A stretch of DNA of 64,000 nucleotides from Mesorhizobium sp. 65-26 (GCA_001899205.1 MKVL01000015.1:214300-278299); one strand, 5' to 3'. Counted from the first letter of the stretch, positions 1 to 8,987 are shown. Program-made: numbers and translations. Notes: generated from the letters alone by a model not told the origin.

Positions 1-620
1 CGCTGCCCGACAAGGTGACGGCCGCGCCCGCCGGCTCCAGCGGCAATTTCGCGCTCGGCGGGCATGACCCGGCGCGCGGCCGCGACTATGTCATGTACCA
101 GATCTCGGGCGGCGGCTATGGCGGCAACGCAGGCCACGACGGCCTCACCAATGGCTGCTCGACCATCGGCATCTCCAAATCGCCGCCGGTCGAGATCATG
201 GAGCAGGCCTATCCCGTGCTCTATCGCCACTACGCGCTGCGCGAGGGTTCCGGCGGCGCCGGCAAGCATCGGGGCGGCTTCGGCCTCGCCTATGAGGTGG
301 AGATATTACGAGGTGAAGCTCGCGCGTCCTTCGTCATGGACCATGGCCGCTTCGGGCCGCAAGGCGTGCTCGGCGGCAGGGACGGCGCGGTCAACACTGT
401 GCGGGTCTTCCGCGACGGCGAGGAGCACGTGCCGCCGCACCTGTCCAAGGAACAGGACATTCCGCTGAAGGCCGGCGACCGCGTGCGCGTCGGCACGCCG
501 GGCGGCGGCGGCTACGGCGACCCGCGCGAGCGCGACCCGGAATTGGTGCGGCGCGACATAGCCCTCGGCTACTACACGCCCGAGCAGGCGAGCGAGATGT
601 TCGGGCGTGATCGAGGATAA
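1..620 (+). CDS. hydantoinase B/oxoprolinase family protein, C-terminal part (5' truncated by window)
   Basis: The reading frame is open from the window edge (first full codon at base 3), so only about 205 C-terminal residues are present. The family forms the B subunit of ATP-dependent hydantoinase/N-methylhydantoinase or 5-oxoprolinase, which opens cyclic amide rings in the cytoplasm. Supporting features are the glycine-rich segments GGGYGGNAGHDG and YALREGSGGAGKHRGG and the closing TPGGGGYGDP, all characteristic of the HyuB C-terminus. The A subunit and the rest of this gene should lie to the left. The frame ends inside the start of the next gene, a 14-base overlap. The family is clear; the exact substrate (hydantoin, oxoproline, acetophenone-like) cannot be read. 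Confidence 0.85.
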   Translation, partial: LPDKVTAAPAGSSGNFALGGHDPARGRDYVMYQISGGGYGGNAGHDGLTNGCSTIGISKSPPVEIMEQAYPVLYRHYALREGSGGAGKHRGGFGLAYEVEILRGEARASFVMDHGRFGPQGVLGGRDGAVNTVRVFRDGEEHVPPHLSKEQDIPLKAGDRVRVGTPGGGGYGDPRERDPELVRRDIALGYYTPEQASEMFGRDRG

Positions 621-975
621 GTTCAAGTGCCGCGTTTGCGGTCTCGCCCAATTTCCCGACCTGCCCTGGGGTGAGAACGGCAAGGAGTCGTCCTACGAGA
701 TCTGCCCCTGCTGCGGCGTCGAATTTGGCCATGAAGATGATGGGCTGCTGAACTGCCTTCGGCTTCGTCGCCAGTGGGTTGAAGACAGGCACTGCGGATG
801 GTGGTCGCCCAGGCTCCGCCCGCGGGATTGGGATATACCTGCCCAGATCAGGGGCATCGCTTCGGCCTTTGAGGGCGCCGAGGACGAGCAACTGATCCGG
901 TCCTATCTCGACGCCGCGGAGCCGCCTCCGCGAGGGCTGGCGGCTCTGGCCCGCGCGGAAAAACGCGGGCGCTAG
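607..975 (+). CDS. CPCC-motif cysteine-rich small protein
   Basis: A 122-residue protein with a GTG start whose beginning overlaps the end of the hydantoinase gene. Residues 8-38 hold two cysteine pairs, KCRVCG and ICPCCG, spaced like a zinc ribbon; the second matches the CPCC motif of small uncharacterised cysteine-rich proteins. The remainder is tryptophan- and arginine-rich (RRQWVEDRHCGWW) with no recognised enzyme motif. Metal binding is inferred from the cysteine spacing; the function is unknown. The tight overlap suggests translational coupling to the upstream gene, which is odd given the unrelated function. The start could instead be one of the later codons, but the first cysteine lies close to the N-terminus, which supports the GTG at 607. 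Confidence 0.6.
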   Translation: MIEDKFKCRVCGLAQFPDLPWGENGKESSYEICPCCGVEFGHEDDGLLNCLRLRRQWVEDRHCGWWSPRLRPRDWDIPAQIRGIASAFEGAEDEQLIRSYLDAAEPPPRGLAALARAEKRGR

Positions 976-1052
976 GAAACTCCAGAAGGTGGAGGCGCGC
1001 CGCGGATGTTCGGCGCGCCCGCGCCCAGCCAGGCAGGGTGGGCCAACAGCAA

Positions 1053-1970
1053 TCAGGCTACGGGTGCTTCATAGGGCACGCGTTTCTGCAATTTATGGCC
1101 AAGGGCCGTCGCGAACTTCTGTGCGATCTTCTTGAAGCCAGCGGGGTGCGGATGCAATTCGTTGGCCCAGTCAGCCGGCTTCAGAATGCCTTGCGTCTCG
1201 ACGACGTGGAAATTGTTGGCCGCGTCGCTCTCCAGGCGTTTCAGCATCACCCGGAACGCCACCAGGGCGTCGTGCACGATCGCCTTGCCCTGCGGAACGG
1301 TCCAGTTGCAGAAGTCGATCGAGGGTTTCAGCCAGGGCCCGATGCACCACGGGCTGACCCCATTGGGGATCGGGAAGTCGTAACAGTGGCTGAACACCGG
1401 TACCCCGGGCGCAAGGCGATCCCGCAAGGCAAAGAGGGCAAGATAGCACGCCTCGACGATGCCAAGCGCCTTGTTGAAACGATCGGCATTCAACCCGGTG
1501 GAATGACCGTCGTTGAAATCGAGGAAAATGCAGAACTGGTTTCCGGCGATGTCATTGCCGCCGGCCGAGAACAGGATCGCGTCGGGCTTGCCGTGAAGCC
1601 AGTTAGCCCTGTCCCGTAGCGCTGTTATCATCCGCTCCTGCTTCGGCAGGGACATTTCCTCCGTCGCCGCGTCGCCGTGATGGGCAAGGTTCAGGATCTT
1701 GGGCGGCGTACTTCCCATCTTACCCAACTGCGCGATCACGTCGGTCCTGGCATATGGCAGCGTATTGCCGGTCAAAGGATAGTCGAACCATGAATCGCCC
1801 TGCGCCAGCATCGTGTAGGGCGTGTTGCGCGACTTCACCTTCAGTGTACGCGCACCGTCTTGCGCGGCCTGGAACCTGGCAATTTCGGATTGATGGATTC
1901 GCGTGCGTTCCGCGATGTCGTTTTCGATAAGACGACGCGAGGTCTGTTCTATGAACTCAGGCTGTCCCAT
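1053..1970 (-). CDS. SGNH/GDSL-type hydrolase
   Basis: About 305 residues, a probable serine esterase or lipase-like hydrolase. The SGNH blocks are visible in order: block I LAQGDSWFDYP (nucleophile Ser), block III FSAGGNDIAG (Asn) and block V NELHPHPAGFKKIA near the C-terminus (the Asp/His position is taken by the HPHPAGF stretch carrying the catalytic His). No signal peptide is evident, so the protein is probably cytoplasmic. The ATG at 1970 is preferred over the GTG at 1991 because GAGGAA lies just upstream of it. It is transcribed away from the aminomethyltransferase gene and converges on the CPCC gene. Substrate unknown. Confidence 0.75.
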   Translation of the reverse strand: MGQPEFIEQTSRRLIENDIAERTRIHQSEIARFQAAQDGARTLKVKSRNTPYTMLAQGDSWFDYPLTGNTLPYARTDVIAQLGKMGSTPPKILNLAHHGDAATEEMSLPKQERMITALRDRANWLHGKPDAILFSAGGNDIAGNQFCIFLDFNDGHSTGLNADRFNKALGIVEACYLALFALRDRLAPGVPVFSHCYDFPIPNGVSPWCIGPWLKPSIDFCNWTVPQGKAIVHDALVAFRVMLKRLESDAANNFHVVETQGILKPADWANELHPHPAGFKKIAQKFATALGHKLQKRVPYEAPVA

Positions 1971-2239
1971 GGGTTTCCTCCCCAATAGCACCCTCGGGAA
2001 GAATATATCAGCGTCATGCCGTGATCAATAAACGCGCCATGGCGTCGATATACTGCACGGCCATAGTAGTTATGGCGGAATTCGGCGAAGGTCTTGTTTC
2101 CGGGAAATCGAAGAGTGCGCGCGCTCTGAACAAGGCTATCGGACGACCCGCGCCGTGATCGATGCAAGGCGTGTCGCTTCCGTCTCCGCCGGGAATGCAA
2201 AAGCCCGTATTTTTCCATCGGCAGGCGATGGAGATTTCG

Positions 2240-3355
2240 ATGGCTGAGCGGCGATCCCCTTTCTACAGCAGCATTGTCGGGCTGGGCGCCCATATGGGCC
2301 GGGTCGGCGGCGATTTCATCTCGGCCAAATACTATTCCGGCATTGCCGACGAACACCTGAATACCCGCCGCAATGTCGGTGTCCAGGACCTCAGCACGAT
2401 GGGCAAGATGGACATCAAGGGGCCGGACGCCGAGGCGCTGGTCAACCACGTCATTGTCAACGACGCCGCCGCCATGAAGCCCGGCCAGGTGCGCTATTCC
2501 ACCGTCTGCCGCGACGATGGCGGCATCATGGACGACCTCACCGTGTTTCGGCTGGCGCCCGAGCACTTCATGCTGGTGACTGGCTCGGTCAATCGCCTGA
2601 AGATGCTGCCCTGGCTGCAGCATCACGCGGCCGGGCGCAGGGCCTATGTCACCGACATCACAGCGGCCATCGCCTTCCCGACCATACAGGGCCCGCGCTC
2701 GCGCGAACTCCTCAAGGCGCTTGTTTCGGATGCAGATCTCGACGGGTTGAGGCGCTGGGCGTTCACCGCCGGGCGCATCGGCGAGACGAAGGTGCTGATC
2801 TCGCGCACCGGCGTCACCGGCGAACTCGGCTTCGAGCTGTTCGTGCCCGCCGACGAAGCGGCCTCCATCTGGGACATGCTGATGCGCGTTGGCCGCGATT
2901 TCGGCCTGCAGCCTTATGGCGTCCTTGCCATGTTCACGCTCGGGCTCGAAAAGGCCTATCCGGCGCATGGCATCGACATGGACGAGAGCCGCACGCCGTT
3001 CCATGTCGGCCTCGATCGCTGGATCCGGTTCGACAAGGGAGACTTCGTCGGCCGCGAGGCGCTGCTCAAGATCCGCGACGACGGTATCGGTGAACGCTGG
3101 ACGGGACTGATCCTCGACGGCGACAGGCCGGCCGCGACGGATGCGAGGGTTCTGTCCGGGGGCGAGGATGCCGGCATGGTCACCTACAGCGACCACGGCT
3201 ATTCGCTGGGAAAGGTCCTGGCGACAGCGCATCTGCGGCTGCCGTTCACCGCCATCGGCACCGAGCTCAGCATCGACGTAGACGGCGTGCCGACACGGGC
3301 GGTGGTGGCGCCGATGCCGTTCTTCGATCCGGAAGGCGCCAGGCTGAGAGGATAG
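2240..3355 (+). CDS. GcvT-family aminomethyltransferase (folate-dependent)
   Basis: About 371 residues spanning the whole GcvT fold: an N-terminal folate-binding region with GGIMDDLTVFR, which carries the Asp of the T-protein active site, a middle barrel (GVTGELGFELFVPADEA) and a C-terminal segment with the family-typical TYSDHGYSLGKVLA. Relatives move one-carbon units from glycine, dimethylglycine, sarcosine or DMSP to tetrahydrofolate. No gcvH or gcvP and no oxidase domain is nearby, so this is a stand-alone demethylase-type member, not the glycine cleavage T protein. The ATG at 2240 is chosen because GGAG sits 6 bases upstream; in-frame ATGs at 2162 and 2228 are alternatives. It lies beside the convergent methionine transporter, which fits one-carbon or methyl metabolism but does not prove a link. 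Confidence 0.75.
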   Translation: MAERRSPFYSSIVGLGAHMGRVGGDFISAKYYSGIADEHLNTRRNVGVQDLSTMGKMDIKGPDAEALVNHVIVNDAAAMKPGQVRYSTVCRDDGGIMDDLTVFRLAPEHFMLVTGSVNRLKMLPWLQHHAAGRRAYVTDITAAIAFPTIQGPRSRELLKALVSDADLDGLRRWAFTAGRIGETKVLISRTGVTGELGFELFVPADEAASIWDMLMRVGRDFGLQPYGVLAMFTLGLEKAYPAHGIDMDESRTPFHVGLDRWIRFDKGDFVGREALLKIRDDGIGERWTGLILDGDRPAATDARVLSGGEDAGMVTYSDHGYSLGKVLATAHLRLPFTAIGTELSIDVDGVPTRAVVAPMPFFDPEGARLRG

Positions 3356-3364
3356 AACCATGCA

Positions 3365-3403
3365 TCGCTGCCCCCTAGTATGACGACCTTGTCGAGGCAG
3401 CGA
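3365..3403. terminator. inverted repeat between convergent genes, possible bidirectional terminator
   Basis: TCGCTGCC and GGCAGCGA form an 8-bp perfect stem with a 23-base loop in the 73-base gap between the convergent aminomethyltransferase and metI genes. There is no clear U-tract, so termination is only suggested by position. Confidence 0.35.
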
Positions 3404-3428
3404 CCGATCTCGAAGATTCAGCCGATGG

Positions 3429-4088
3429 CTACCGCCGGTCGAGCCGTACGACCAGTCGGTCGCCGATCCACTGGATGCCGCACACCAGAACGATCAGCAC
3501 CGCGACAACCGCGACCATGATGGATGTCTCGAACCGCTGGTAGCCATAGCGGATGGCAAGGTCGCCGAGGCCGCCCGCGCCGATCGCGCCGGCCATCGCC
3601 GAGGCGCCCACCAGCGTCACGAGCGTGACCGTGAAGCCGGCCACCAGTCCGGGCAGCGCCTCCGGCACCAGCACCTCGCGCACGATGGTCCACCGATTGC
3701 CGCCCATGGCGCGCGCCGCCTCGATCAAGCCGTGGTCGACCTCGCGCAACGACACCTCCGCGATGCGCGCATAGTAGGGCGTCGCCGCGATCGACAGCGG
3801 CACGATCGCGGCCCATGTGCCGATCGAGGTGCCGACGATCAGCCGGGTGATCGGGATCAGCGCCACCAGCAGGATGATGAACGGCACCGATCGGAAGCCG
3901 TTGACCAGCGCGCCCAGCGCGCGGTTCAGCCAGGGGCGCTCGGCGATGCCGCCACGGTCCGTGGCGACAAGCGCCAGTCCCAGCGGCAGTCCGAAAACGA
4001 GCGAGACGAGGCCGGACGCGGCGGTCATCAGCACGGTCTCCCAGATGGAGCGCAACAGCAGGTCAAACAGGACCGGCGACATGGCCAA
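3429..4088 (-). CDS. metI: D-methionine ABC transporter permease MetI
   Basis: A 219-residue inner-membrane permease with about five hydrophobic segments. It carries the MetI-type sequence NGFRSVPFIILLVALIP and the cytoplasmic EAA loop LIEAARAMGGNRWTIVREVL that docks on the ATPase. Length and order match the MetNIQ family, which imports D- and L-methionine. The gene overlaps the end of metN by 26 bases, so translation is probably coupled. It is the last gene of metQ-metN-metI on the minus strand. Confidence 0.93.
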   Translation of the reverse strand: MAMSPVLFDLLLRSIWETVLMTAASGLVSLVFGLPLGLALVATDRGGIAERPWLNRALGALVNGFRSVPFIILLVALIPITRLIVGTSIGTWAAIVPLSIAATPYYARIAEVSLREVDHGLIEAARAMGGNRWTIVREVLVPEALPGLVAGFTVTLVTLVGASAMAGAIGAGGLGDLAIRYGYQRFETSIMVAVVAVLIVLVCGIQWIGDRLVVRLDRR

Positions 4089-5145
4089 GCACCTCCACCC
4101 GCGCCGCGCGGGCTCTCAGGAACGCGATCGCTTTCGCGACGTGGTCGGGGTCGGTTGCGGGGATCGACAGGAACAGCGTGCCGACCGGCTGATCCTGTAT
4201 GTGGTCGATGCCGCCATGCAGGATGCGGAAGCGGCCAGGCACGGCTGTGGCGAGGTCCGACAGCAGCGAGCCTCGCGCCGTCTCGCCGGCAACGTCCAGC
4301 CGCAGCACCGCCTCGTTGCCCGTCGGCGACAACCTGGCTGCGAGGCCTTCCGGCAACTGCGGGCGCATGCTGGACAACAGGCTGCGGCTGACCTCGGAAC
4401 GCGGATCGGCGAACACCGACCAGACGGGCCCTTCCTCGACGATGCGGCCGGCATCGATCACCGCGACCCGATCGGCGATCGAGCGGATCACTTCCATCTC
4501 GTGGGTGATGAGCAGGATGGTCAGGCCGAGGCGGCGGTTGATGTCACGCAACAGCGCCAGGATGGAGCGCGTCGTCTCCGGATCCAGCGCCGAGGTCGCC
4601 TCATCCGACAGAAGCAGCGCCGGATCGGCGGCGAGCGCCCTGGCGATGCCGACGCGCTGCTTCTGGCCGCCGGAGAGCGACGCCGGGTAGGCACGCGCCT
4701 TCTCCGCGAGGCCGACGAGGTCGAGCAGTTCGGCCGCGCGCCGGCGCCGTTCCGTCTTCGGCCGGCCGGCGATCTTCAACGGCAGCGCGGCATTGTCCTC
4801 CACCGTCTTGGCCGACAGCAGGTTGAAATGCTGGAAGATCATGCCGACGCGCCGGCGCAGCGGCTGCAACTGGCGTTCGCCGAGCCGGCTGATCTCGCGG
4901 CCTTCGACGAAAACCTCGCCGGAATCCGGACGCTCCAGGCCGTTGAGGCAACGGATCAAGGTCGACTTGCCGGCGCCGCTGCGACCGATGATGCCGAGGA
5001 TCTCGCCCTTGCGCACGCTAAGTGACACGCCGTCGAGCGCCGCCGTCGCACCGAAATGACGCTTGAGGTCGACGAGCCTGACGACATCCTCGGCCGCGTC
5101 CGGCGCGGGTCGAAGGCTGGCGGCCGGGCTGACGTGCTGGTTCAT
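4063..5145 (-). CDS. metN: D-methionine ABC transporter ATP-binding protein MetN
   Basis: About 360 residues. The ABC ATPase domain shows Walker A GRSGAGKST, Q-loop MIFQHFNLLS, signature LSGGQKQR, Walker B LLLSDEATSALD and the switch His in LLITHEM. A C-terminal NIL-type domain (GETARGSLLSDLA ... FLSIPATD) follows; in MetN it binds methionine and lowers transport when the cytosolic pool is full. The frame stays open upstream to 5292, but the ATG at 5145, preceded by GGAAAGGG, puts the protein at the normal family length. It lies between metQ and metI. Confidence 0.93.
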   Translation of the reverse strand: MNQHVSPAASLRPAPDAAEDVVRLVDLKRHFGATAALDGVSLSVRKGEILGIIGRSGAGKSTLIRCLNGLERPDSGEVFVEGREISRLGERQLQPLRRRVGMIFQHFNLLSAKTVEDNAALPLKIAGRPKTERRRRAAELLDLVGLAEKARAYPASLSGGQKQRVGIARALAADPALLLSDEATSALDPETTRSILALLRDINRRLGLTILLITHEMEVIRSIADRVAVIDAGRIVEEGPVWSVFADPRSEVSRSLLSSMRPQLPEGLAARLSPTGNEAVLRLDVAGETARGSLLSDLATAVPGRFRILHGGIDHIQDQPVGTLFLSIPATDPDHVAKAIAFLRARAARVEVLGHVAGPV

Positions 5146-5303
5146 GGCCGGCCCTTTCCGGTTATCCGCTGGAGAGGCATGATGTCGTCCGAAAGCCGCT
5201 TCCAGATCGGCGGCGGCCCACGCTTCGCGTGGACCGCCCAGTCCCGGTTGGTCGGTGAAAAGCGGATAGAACGGATCCGATATCCCGATCAAAATGCGCG
5301 GCC

Positions 5304-6158
5304 TCAGTAGGCGCTGACGCCGGTGCCCTTGTAGACCTTGTCGAACTCGGCCTTGACGGCGTCGTTCTGGTAGGCCGCGACCAGCGTCTTCACCCAGGCT
5401 TCGTTCTCGCTGCCGGCCTTCACCGCGATGAAGTTGCGGTAGGGATTGTCGGCGATGGGTTCCTGGGCGATGCGCTGCTCGGGGGTGAGGCCGCTCTTCA
5501 GCGCCCAGTCGGTGTTGACGACGGCTGCGTCGAGGTCGTCGACGGAACGTCCGACGATGCCGGCGTCCAACTCCTTGATCTCCAGCTTTTTGGGATTCTC
5601 GGCGATGTCGGCCGTGGTGGCGAGGATGCCGGTGCCGTCCTTCAGCTTGATCACGCCCTCGTTCTGCAAAACGCGCAAGGCCCGCCCCTCATTGGAAGGA
5701 TCGTTCGGCACGCCGATCACTGCGCCTTCCGGCAGGTCGGCAACCTTGGTGAATTTCCTGGAGTAGAGGCCGATCGGCCAGACGCCGGTATAGCCTACGG
5801 GCACGATGTGATAGCCCTGCGTCTTGATCTGGTTGTCCAGATAGGGCTTGTGCTGGAAGGCATTGGCGTCGATCTCGCCGCGCTCGAGCGCTTCGTTGGG
5901 CTGCGTGTAGTCGTTGAACACCACGGTCTCGACCTTGAGGCCCTTCTCGGCCGCCTGCGCGGTCACCACGCGCCAGACGTCCTCGTCCTCGCCGCTGATG
6001 ATGCCGACCTTGACCGTCTTCTTGTCTTCGGCCAGCGCCGAGCCGGGCGCCGAAAGGGCGGCCGCCGCGACGGCCGAGGCGAAGAGCAGAGCAAGACCCT
6101 GGCGTCGGTCGAGCGTGGAGGACAGGAACTGTGGCAGTGCGCGGAGGAAATTGGACAT
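5304..6158 (-). CDS. metQ: methionine ABC transporter substrate-binding protein MetQ (NlpA family)
   Basis: 284 residues: a signal peptide with hydrophobic core ALLFASAVAAAALSAPG ending about residue 43 (ALAEDK), then an NlpA/MetQ domain with the family hallmarks NDYTQPNEAL, DANAFQHKPYLD and IGVPNDPSNEGRAL. It binds methionine in the periplasm and delivers it to MetNI. No lipobox cysteine is present at the cleavage site, so it appears to be secreted and soluble, not a lipoprotein as in E. coli. It is the first gene of the operon, with 158 bases before metN. I looked for a SAM riboswitch upstream and did not recognise one. Confidence 0.93.
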   Translation of the reverse strand: MSNFLRALPQFLSSTLDRRQGLALLFASAVAAAALSAPGSALAEDKKTVKVGIISGEDEDVWRVVTAQAAEKGLKVETVVFNDYTQPNEALERGEIDANAFQHKPYLDNQIKTQGYHIVPVGYTGVWPIGLYSRKFTKVADLPEGAVIGVPNDPSNEGRALRVLQNEGVIKLKDGTGILATTADIAENPKKLEIKELDAGIVGRSVDDLDAAVVNTDWALKSGLTPEQRIAQEPIADNPYRNFIAVKAGSENEAWVKTLVAAYQNDAVKAEFDKVYKGTGVSAY

Positions 6159-6464
6159 GGTCGATCTCTGTGTTTCGTGAATCTGGCGGGCCAGGCGGAA
6201 TGCCGAACCTTGCGCTAATCTTCAGGAAAACTATCGACTTAATCAAAGAACCACGTTTCCGGCCGCGATGCCATGCCGGGAATATTCTCTCAATTTTTCC
6301 GGGACCCGCAGAACGCCGGCTTGGCCGGCATCCTTAATATCGCTCCCGCGCAAGGCCCGACGCGGGTCGCCATGGCTCGCGCCGGCAAGGGGCGCTTCCC
6401 TGAGCATGATGCCGAAAAGCGCGAAGCGGCTTTCGGACTGCGTCATGCCTGATCCGAGCGCGAT
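6159..6464. other. intergenic region upstream of metQ, about 306 bases
   Basis: It holds the metQ promoter region (an AT-rich stretch around 6215-6250 on the minus strand) and, next to the fuconate dehydratase stop, a palindromic intergenic repeat at 6402-6449. No open frame in it resembles a gene. No SAM-I, SAM-II or other riboswitch consensus was recognisable. Confidence 0.6.
6402..6449. repeat. rhizobial palindromic intergenic element, copy 1
   Basis: An imperfect inverted repeat of the form GCATGATGCCGAAAAGC ... GCTTTCGGACTGCGTCATGC. The same unit recurs almost unchanged at 27637-27685, and a related form at 23413-23507. It resembles the rhizobial mosaic-type palindromes; family assignment is from memory. 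It could fold as a hairpin at the 3' end of the long fuconate operon. Confidence 0.6.
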
Positions 6465-7739
6465 TCAGCCCTTGAACGTGTAGTCGCGGATCGACTGCTG
6501 CTTCATCTCGATGGAAAAGCCGGGCGCCGTCGGCGGCATGTAGGCAGCGTCGCGGATCACGCACGGCTCCAGGAAATGCTCGTGCAGGTGGTCGACATAC
6601 TCGATCACGCGGCCGTCCTTGCTGCCGCTGACGCAGAGATAGTCGATCATCGACAGGTGCTGCACATATTCGCAAAGGCCGACGCCGCCGGCATGCGGCC
6701 ACACCGGCAGGCCGTATTTGGCGGCGATCAGCAGCACGGCCAGCACCTCGTTAAGCCCACCCATGCGGCAGGCGTCGATTTGCACCACGTCGATCGCGCC
6801 TTCGGCGATGAACTGCTTGAACATGATGCGGTTCTGGCACATCTCGCCGGTCGCCACCTTGATCGGGCGGACGGCTTCGCGAATCTTGCGGTGGCCGGCG
6901 ACGTCATCCGGGCTGGTCGGCTCCTCGATGAAGAAGGGCCTGGCGAAGGCGAGCTTGCCCAGCCATTCGATCGCCTGCGGCACCTCCCACACCTGGTTGG
7001 CATCGATCATCAGGTAGCGGTCCGGCCCGATGATCTCGCGCACGATGGTAAGCCGGCGAATGTCGTCCTCGAGGTCGCGGCCGACCTTCATCTTGATGTG
7101 GTCGAAGCCGGCGTCGATGGCCTCCTGGCACAGGCGGCGCAGCTTCTCCTCTGAATAGCCGAGCCAGCCGGCCGAAGTCGTGTAGCAGCGGTAGCCTTCC
7201 TTCTCCAGTATGGCGACCCGCTCGGCCTTGCCGGCCTGCGCCCGTGTCAGGATTACCAGCGCCTCCTGCGGGGTCAGCACATCAGTGAGGTAGCGGAAGT
7301 CGACAATGGCGAGGATCTGCTCCGGGCTCATGTCGGCGACGTAGCGCCAGACGGGCTTGCCGGCGCGCTTGGCCAGCAGGTCCCACATCGCGTTGACGAC
7401 GGCGCCCGTCGCCAGGTGCATGGCGCCCTTGTCGGGGCCGATCCAACGCAACTGGCTGTCGCCGGTCAGGTGCCGCCACATGCGGGCCGGATCGGCCTCG
7501 ATCCAGTCCAGCTCCAGACCCACGACCAGATGGCGCATCGCCTCGATCGCCGCCACGCAGATATCGTTGCCGCGGCCGATGGTGAAGGTCAGGCCGTGGC
7601 CGGCGAGACCGTCATCGGTTTCCAGCACGACATAGGCGGCGGAATAGTCAGGGTCGGGGTTCATCGCGTCCGAGCCGTCGAGATGCTGCGAGGTCGGGAA
7701 GCGAAGGTCGTGCGTGGCGAGGTTCGTTATCCTGGTCAT
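6465..7739 (-). CDS. L-fuconate dehydratase (enolase superfamily)
   Basis: 424 residues, the size of L-fuconate dehydratase (EC 4.2.1.68), which turns L-fuconate into 2-keto-3-deoxy-L-fuconate. The N-terminal capping domain begins TNLATHDLRFPTSQHLDGSD, typical of this group. The barrel shows the K-x-K base motif DHIKMKVGRD, metal ligands in MIDANQVWEV, FFIEEPTSPDD and ATGEMCQNR, and the catalytic His in LPVWPHAGGVGL. It is the last gene of the minus-strand operon, downstream of the SDR that would act on its product. Confidence in the fuconate specificity is high because the characteristic YTTSAGWLGYSEEK lid segment is present. Confidence 0.9.
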   Translation of the reverse strand: MTRITNLATHDLRFPTSQHLDGSDAMNPDPDYSAAYVVLETDDGLAGHGLTFTIGRGNDICVAAIEAMRHLVVGLELDWIEADPARMWRHLTGDSQLRWIGPDKGAMHLATGAVVNAMWDLLAKRAGKPVWRYVADMSPEQILAIVDFRYLTDVLTPQEALVILTRAQAGKAERVAILEKEGYRCYTTSAGWLGYSEEKLRRLCQEAIDAGFDHIKMKVGRDLEDDIRRLTIVREIIGPDRYLMIDANQVWEVPQAIEWLGKLAFARPFFIEEPTSPDDVAGHRKIREAVRPIKVATGEMCQNRIMFKQFIAEGAIDVVQIDACRMGGLNEVLAVLLIAAKYGLPVWPHAGGVGLCEYVQHLSMIDYLCVSGSKDGRVIEYVDHLHEHFLEPCVIRDAAYMPPTAPGFSIEMKQQSIRDYTFKG

Positions 7740-7759
7740 GGCTTTCAGCCTCGTTCCGC

Positions 7760-8491
7760 TCAGATCGACCAGCCGCCGTCGATATTGTAGGCTTGGCCCG
7801 TGGTGTAGGTCGCCCCGGCCAGATAGACGGCGAGATCGGCGATCTCCTCAGGCGTGCCGATCCTGCCCATCGGCTGGCGGGCAATGAAGGCGGCGCGGGC
7901 AGCATCGTAGTCGCCCTGCGCGCGCATGCGGTCGCCGAGCGACGGGCTTTCCACCGTGCCGGGGCAGATGCAGTTGCAGCGTATGCCCTTGCCGACATAG
8001 TCGGCGGCCACCGCCTTGGTGAGGCCGACCACGGCCGCCTTGGTCACGCCATAGGCGAAGCGGTTGGGCACGCCTTTGACCGAGCCGGCCACGGAGGCCA
8101 TGTTGACGATGGCGCCGTCGCCGCGCTCCAGCATCTGCGGCAGCACGGCGCGGATGGTGCGCACCATGGCGCGCACATTGAGGTTGAAGGCGAAGTCGAG
8201 GTCTTCGTCCTTCATCTCCAGTATGGTGCCGGCATGCACGAAGCCGGCGCAGTTGAACAGCACGTCGATACGCCCGATCTCTCCGACGGCGGCGTTCACC
8301 GCCCTGTCATCGAGCACATCCAGCCGGCGCGTGACGATCCCCGGCGTGCCGTCGAGTTGCCGCAGCACGCTCTCGTTGATGTCGGTGGCATGCACCGTCG
8401 CGCCCGCTTTGGCGAAAGCCAGCGCCGAGGCGCGCCCGATGCCTTGCGCGGCCGCGGTCAGCAGAACGGTCTTTCCCGTGAGATCAGCCAT
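7760..8491 (-). CDS. SDR dehydrogenase, probable 2-keto-3-deoxy-L-fuconate dehydrogenase
   Basis: A 243-residue classical short-chain dehydrogenase. Its NAD-binding motif is the variant TAAAQGIGRAS instead of TGxxxGxG, with D in HATDIN favouring NAD. It also shows NCAGFVHAG, the catalytic Ser in NMASVAGSVKGVPNR, Tyr/Lys in YGVTKAAVVGL, and the C-terminal GQAYNIDGGWSI. These features match the DHRS6-like group that includes bacterial 2-keto-3-deoxy-L-fuconate 4-dehydrogenase. Placed 20 bases upstream of fuconate dehydratase, it would oxidise that enzyme's product to 2,4-diketo-3-deoxy-L-fuconate. Confidence 0.85.
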   Translation of the reverse strand: MADLTGKTVLLTAAAQGIGRASALAFAKAGATVHATDINESVLRQLDGTPGIVTRRLDVLDDRAVNAAVGEIGRIDVLFNCAGFVHAGTILEMKDEDLDFAFNLNVRAMVRTIRAVLPQMLERGDGAIVNMASVAGSVKGVPNRFAYGVTKAAVVGLTKAVAADYVGKGIRCNCICPGTVESPSLGDRMRAQGDYDAARAAFIARQPMGRIGTPEEIADLAVYLAGATYTTGQAYNIDGGWSI

Positions 8492-8536
8492 GATGATGTC
8501 CTCGCATGTTCGCGCCGCTTCCGGGCACTCGGGATT

Positions 8537-8986
8537 TCAGGATTTGGGCCGTCTTTCGACGACATAGATGTGGTCGGCCGCCAGCACCGCCTTGCCGTGC
8601 TGGTTGATCACCTCGAGGCGTTCGATCACGCGGCCGGCTTCCGGCCGCTTCGGATCGTCCTCCTTGGCGACGATGGTGGCGACGGAATGGATCGTGTCGC
8701 CGATGAACACCGGCTTGATGAAGCGCAACCGGTCGTAGCCGTAGGAGAAGGCCACCGGATTGATGACCGAGGCCGTCAGACCGACCCCGACCGAGAACAC
8801 CAGCGTGCCATGCGCGATGCGCTGGCCGAACGGCGTGTTCTTCATGAACTCCGCGTCCATGTGGTGCGGGAAGAAGTCGCCTGTATGGCCGGCATGCACG
8901 ATGAAATCCGTCTCGGTGATCGTGCGCCCGCTGGTCTTGCGCGACGAGCCGATCTCGTAGTCCTCGAAATAGGTGGTCACTTCCAT
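8537..8986 (-). CDS. MaoC-like hot-dog dehydratase
   Basis: A 149-residue single hot-dog domain. The hydratase-2 motif is intact: [12 protein letters not shown] supplies the Asp and His of the R-specific enoyl-CoA hydratase dyad, followed by GQRIAHGTL. The later [18 protein letters not shown] matches MaoC dehydratases acting on acyl-CoAs. No acyl-CoA step is known in fucose oxidation, so its presence here is unexpected. A second MaoC with the same [17 protein letters not shown] segment lies at 27069-27620. Confidence 0.85.
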   Translation of the reverse strand: MEVTTYFEDYEIGSSRKTSGRTITETDFIVHAGHTGDFFPHHMDAEFMKNTPFGQRIAHGTLVFSVGVGLTASVINPVAFSYGYDRLRFIKPVFIGDTIHSVATIVAKEDDPKRPEAGRVIERLEVINQHGKAVLAADHIYVVERRPKS

Positions 8987-8987
8987 C

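Noticed and set aside
6159-6464. SAM riboswitch upstream of metQ
   Set aside because: I scanned the minus strand for SAM-I/SAM-II conserved core sequences and pseudoknot elements and did not find a convincing match; only an AT-rich promoter-like stretch and a palindromic repeat are visible.
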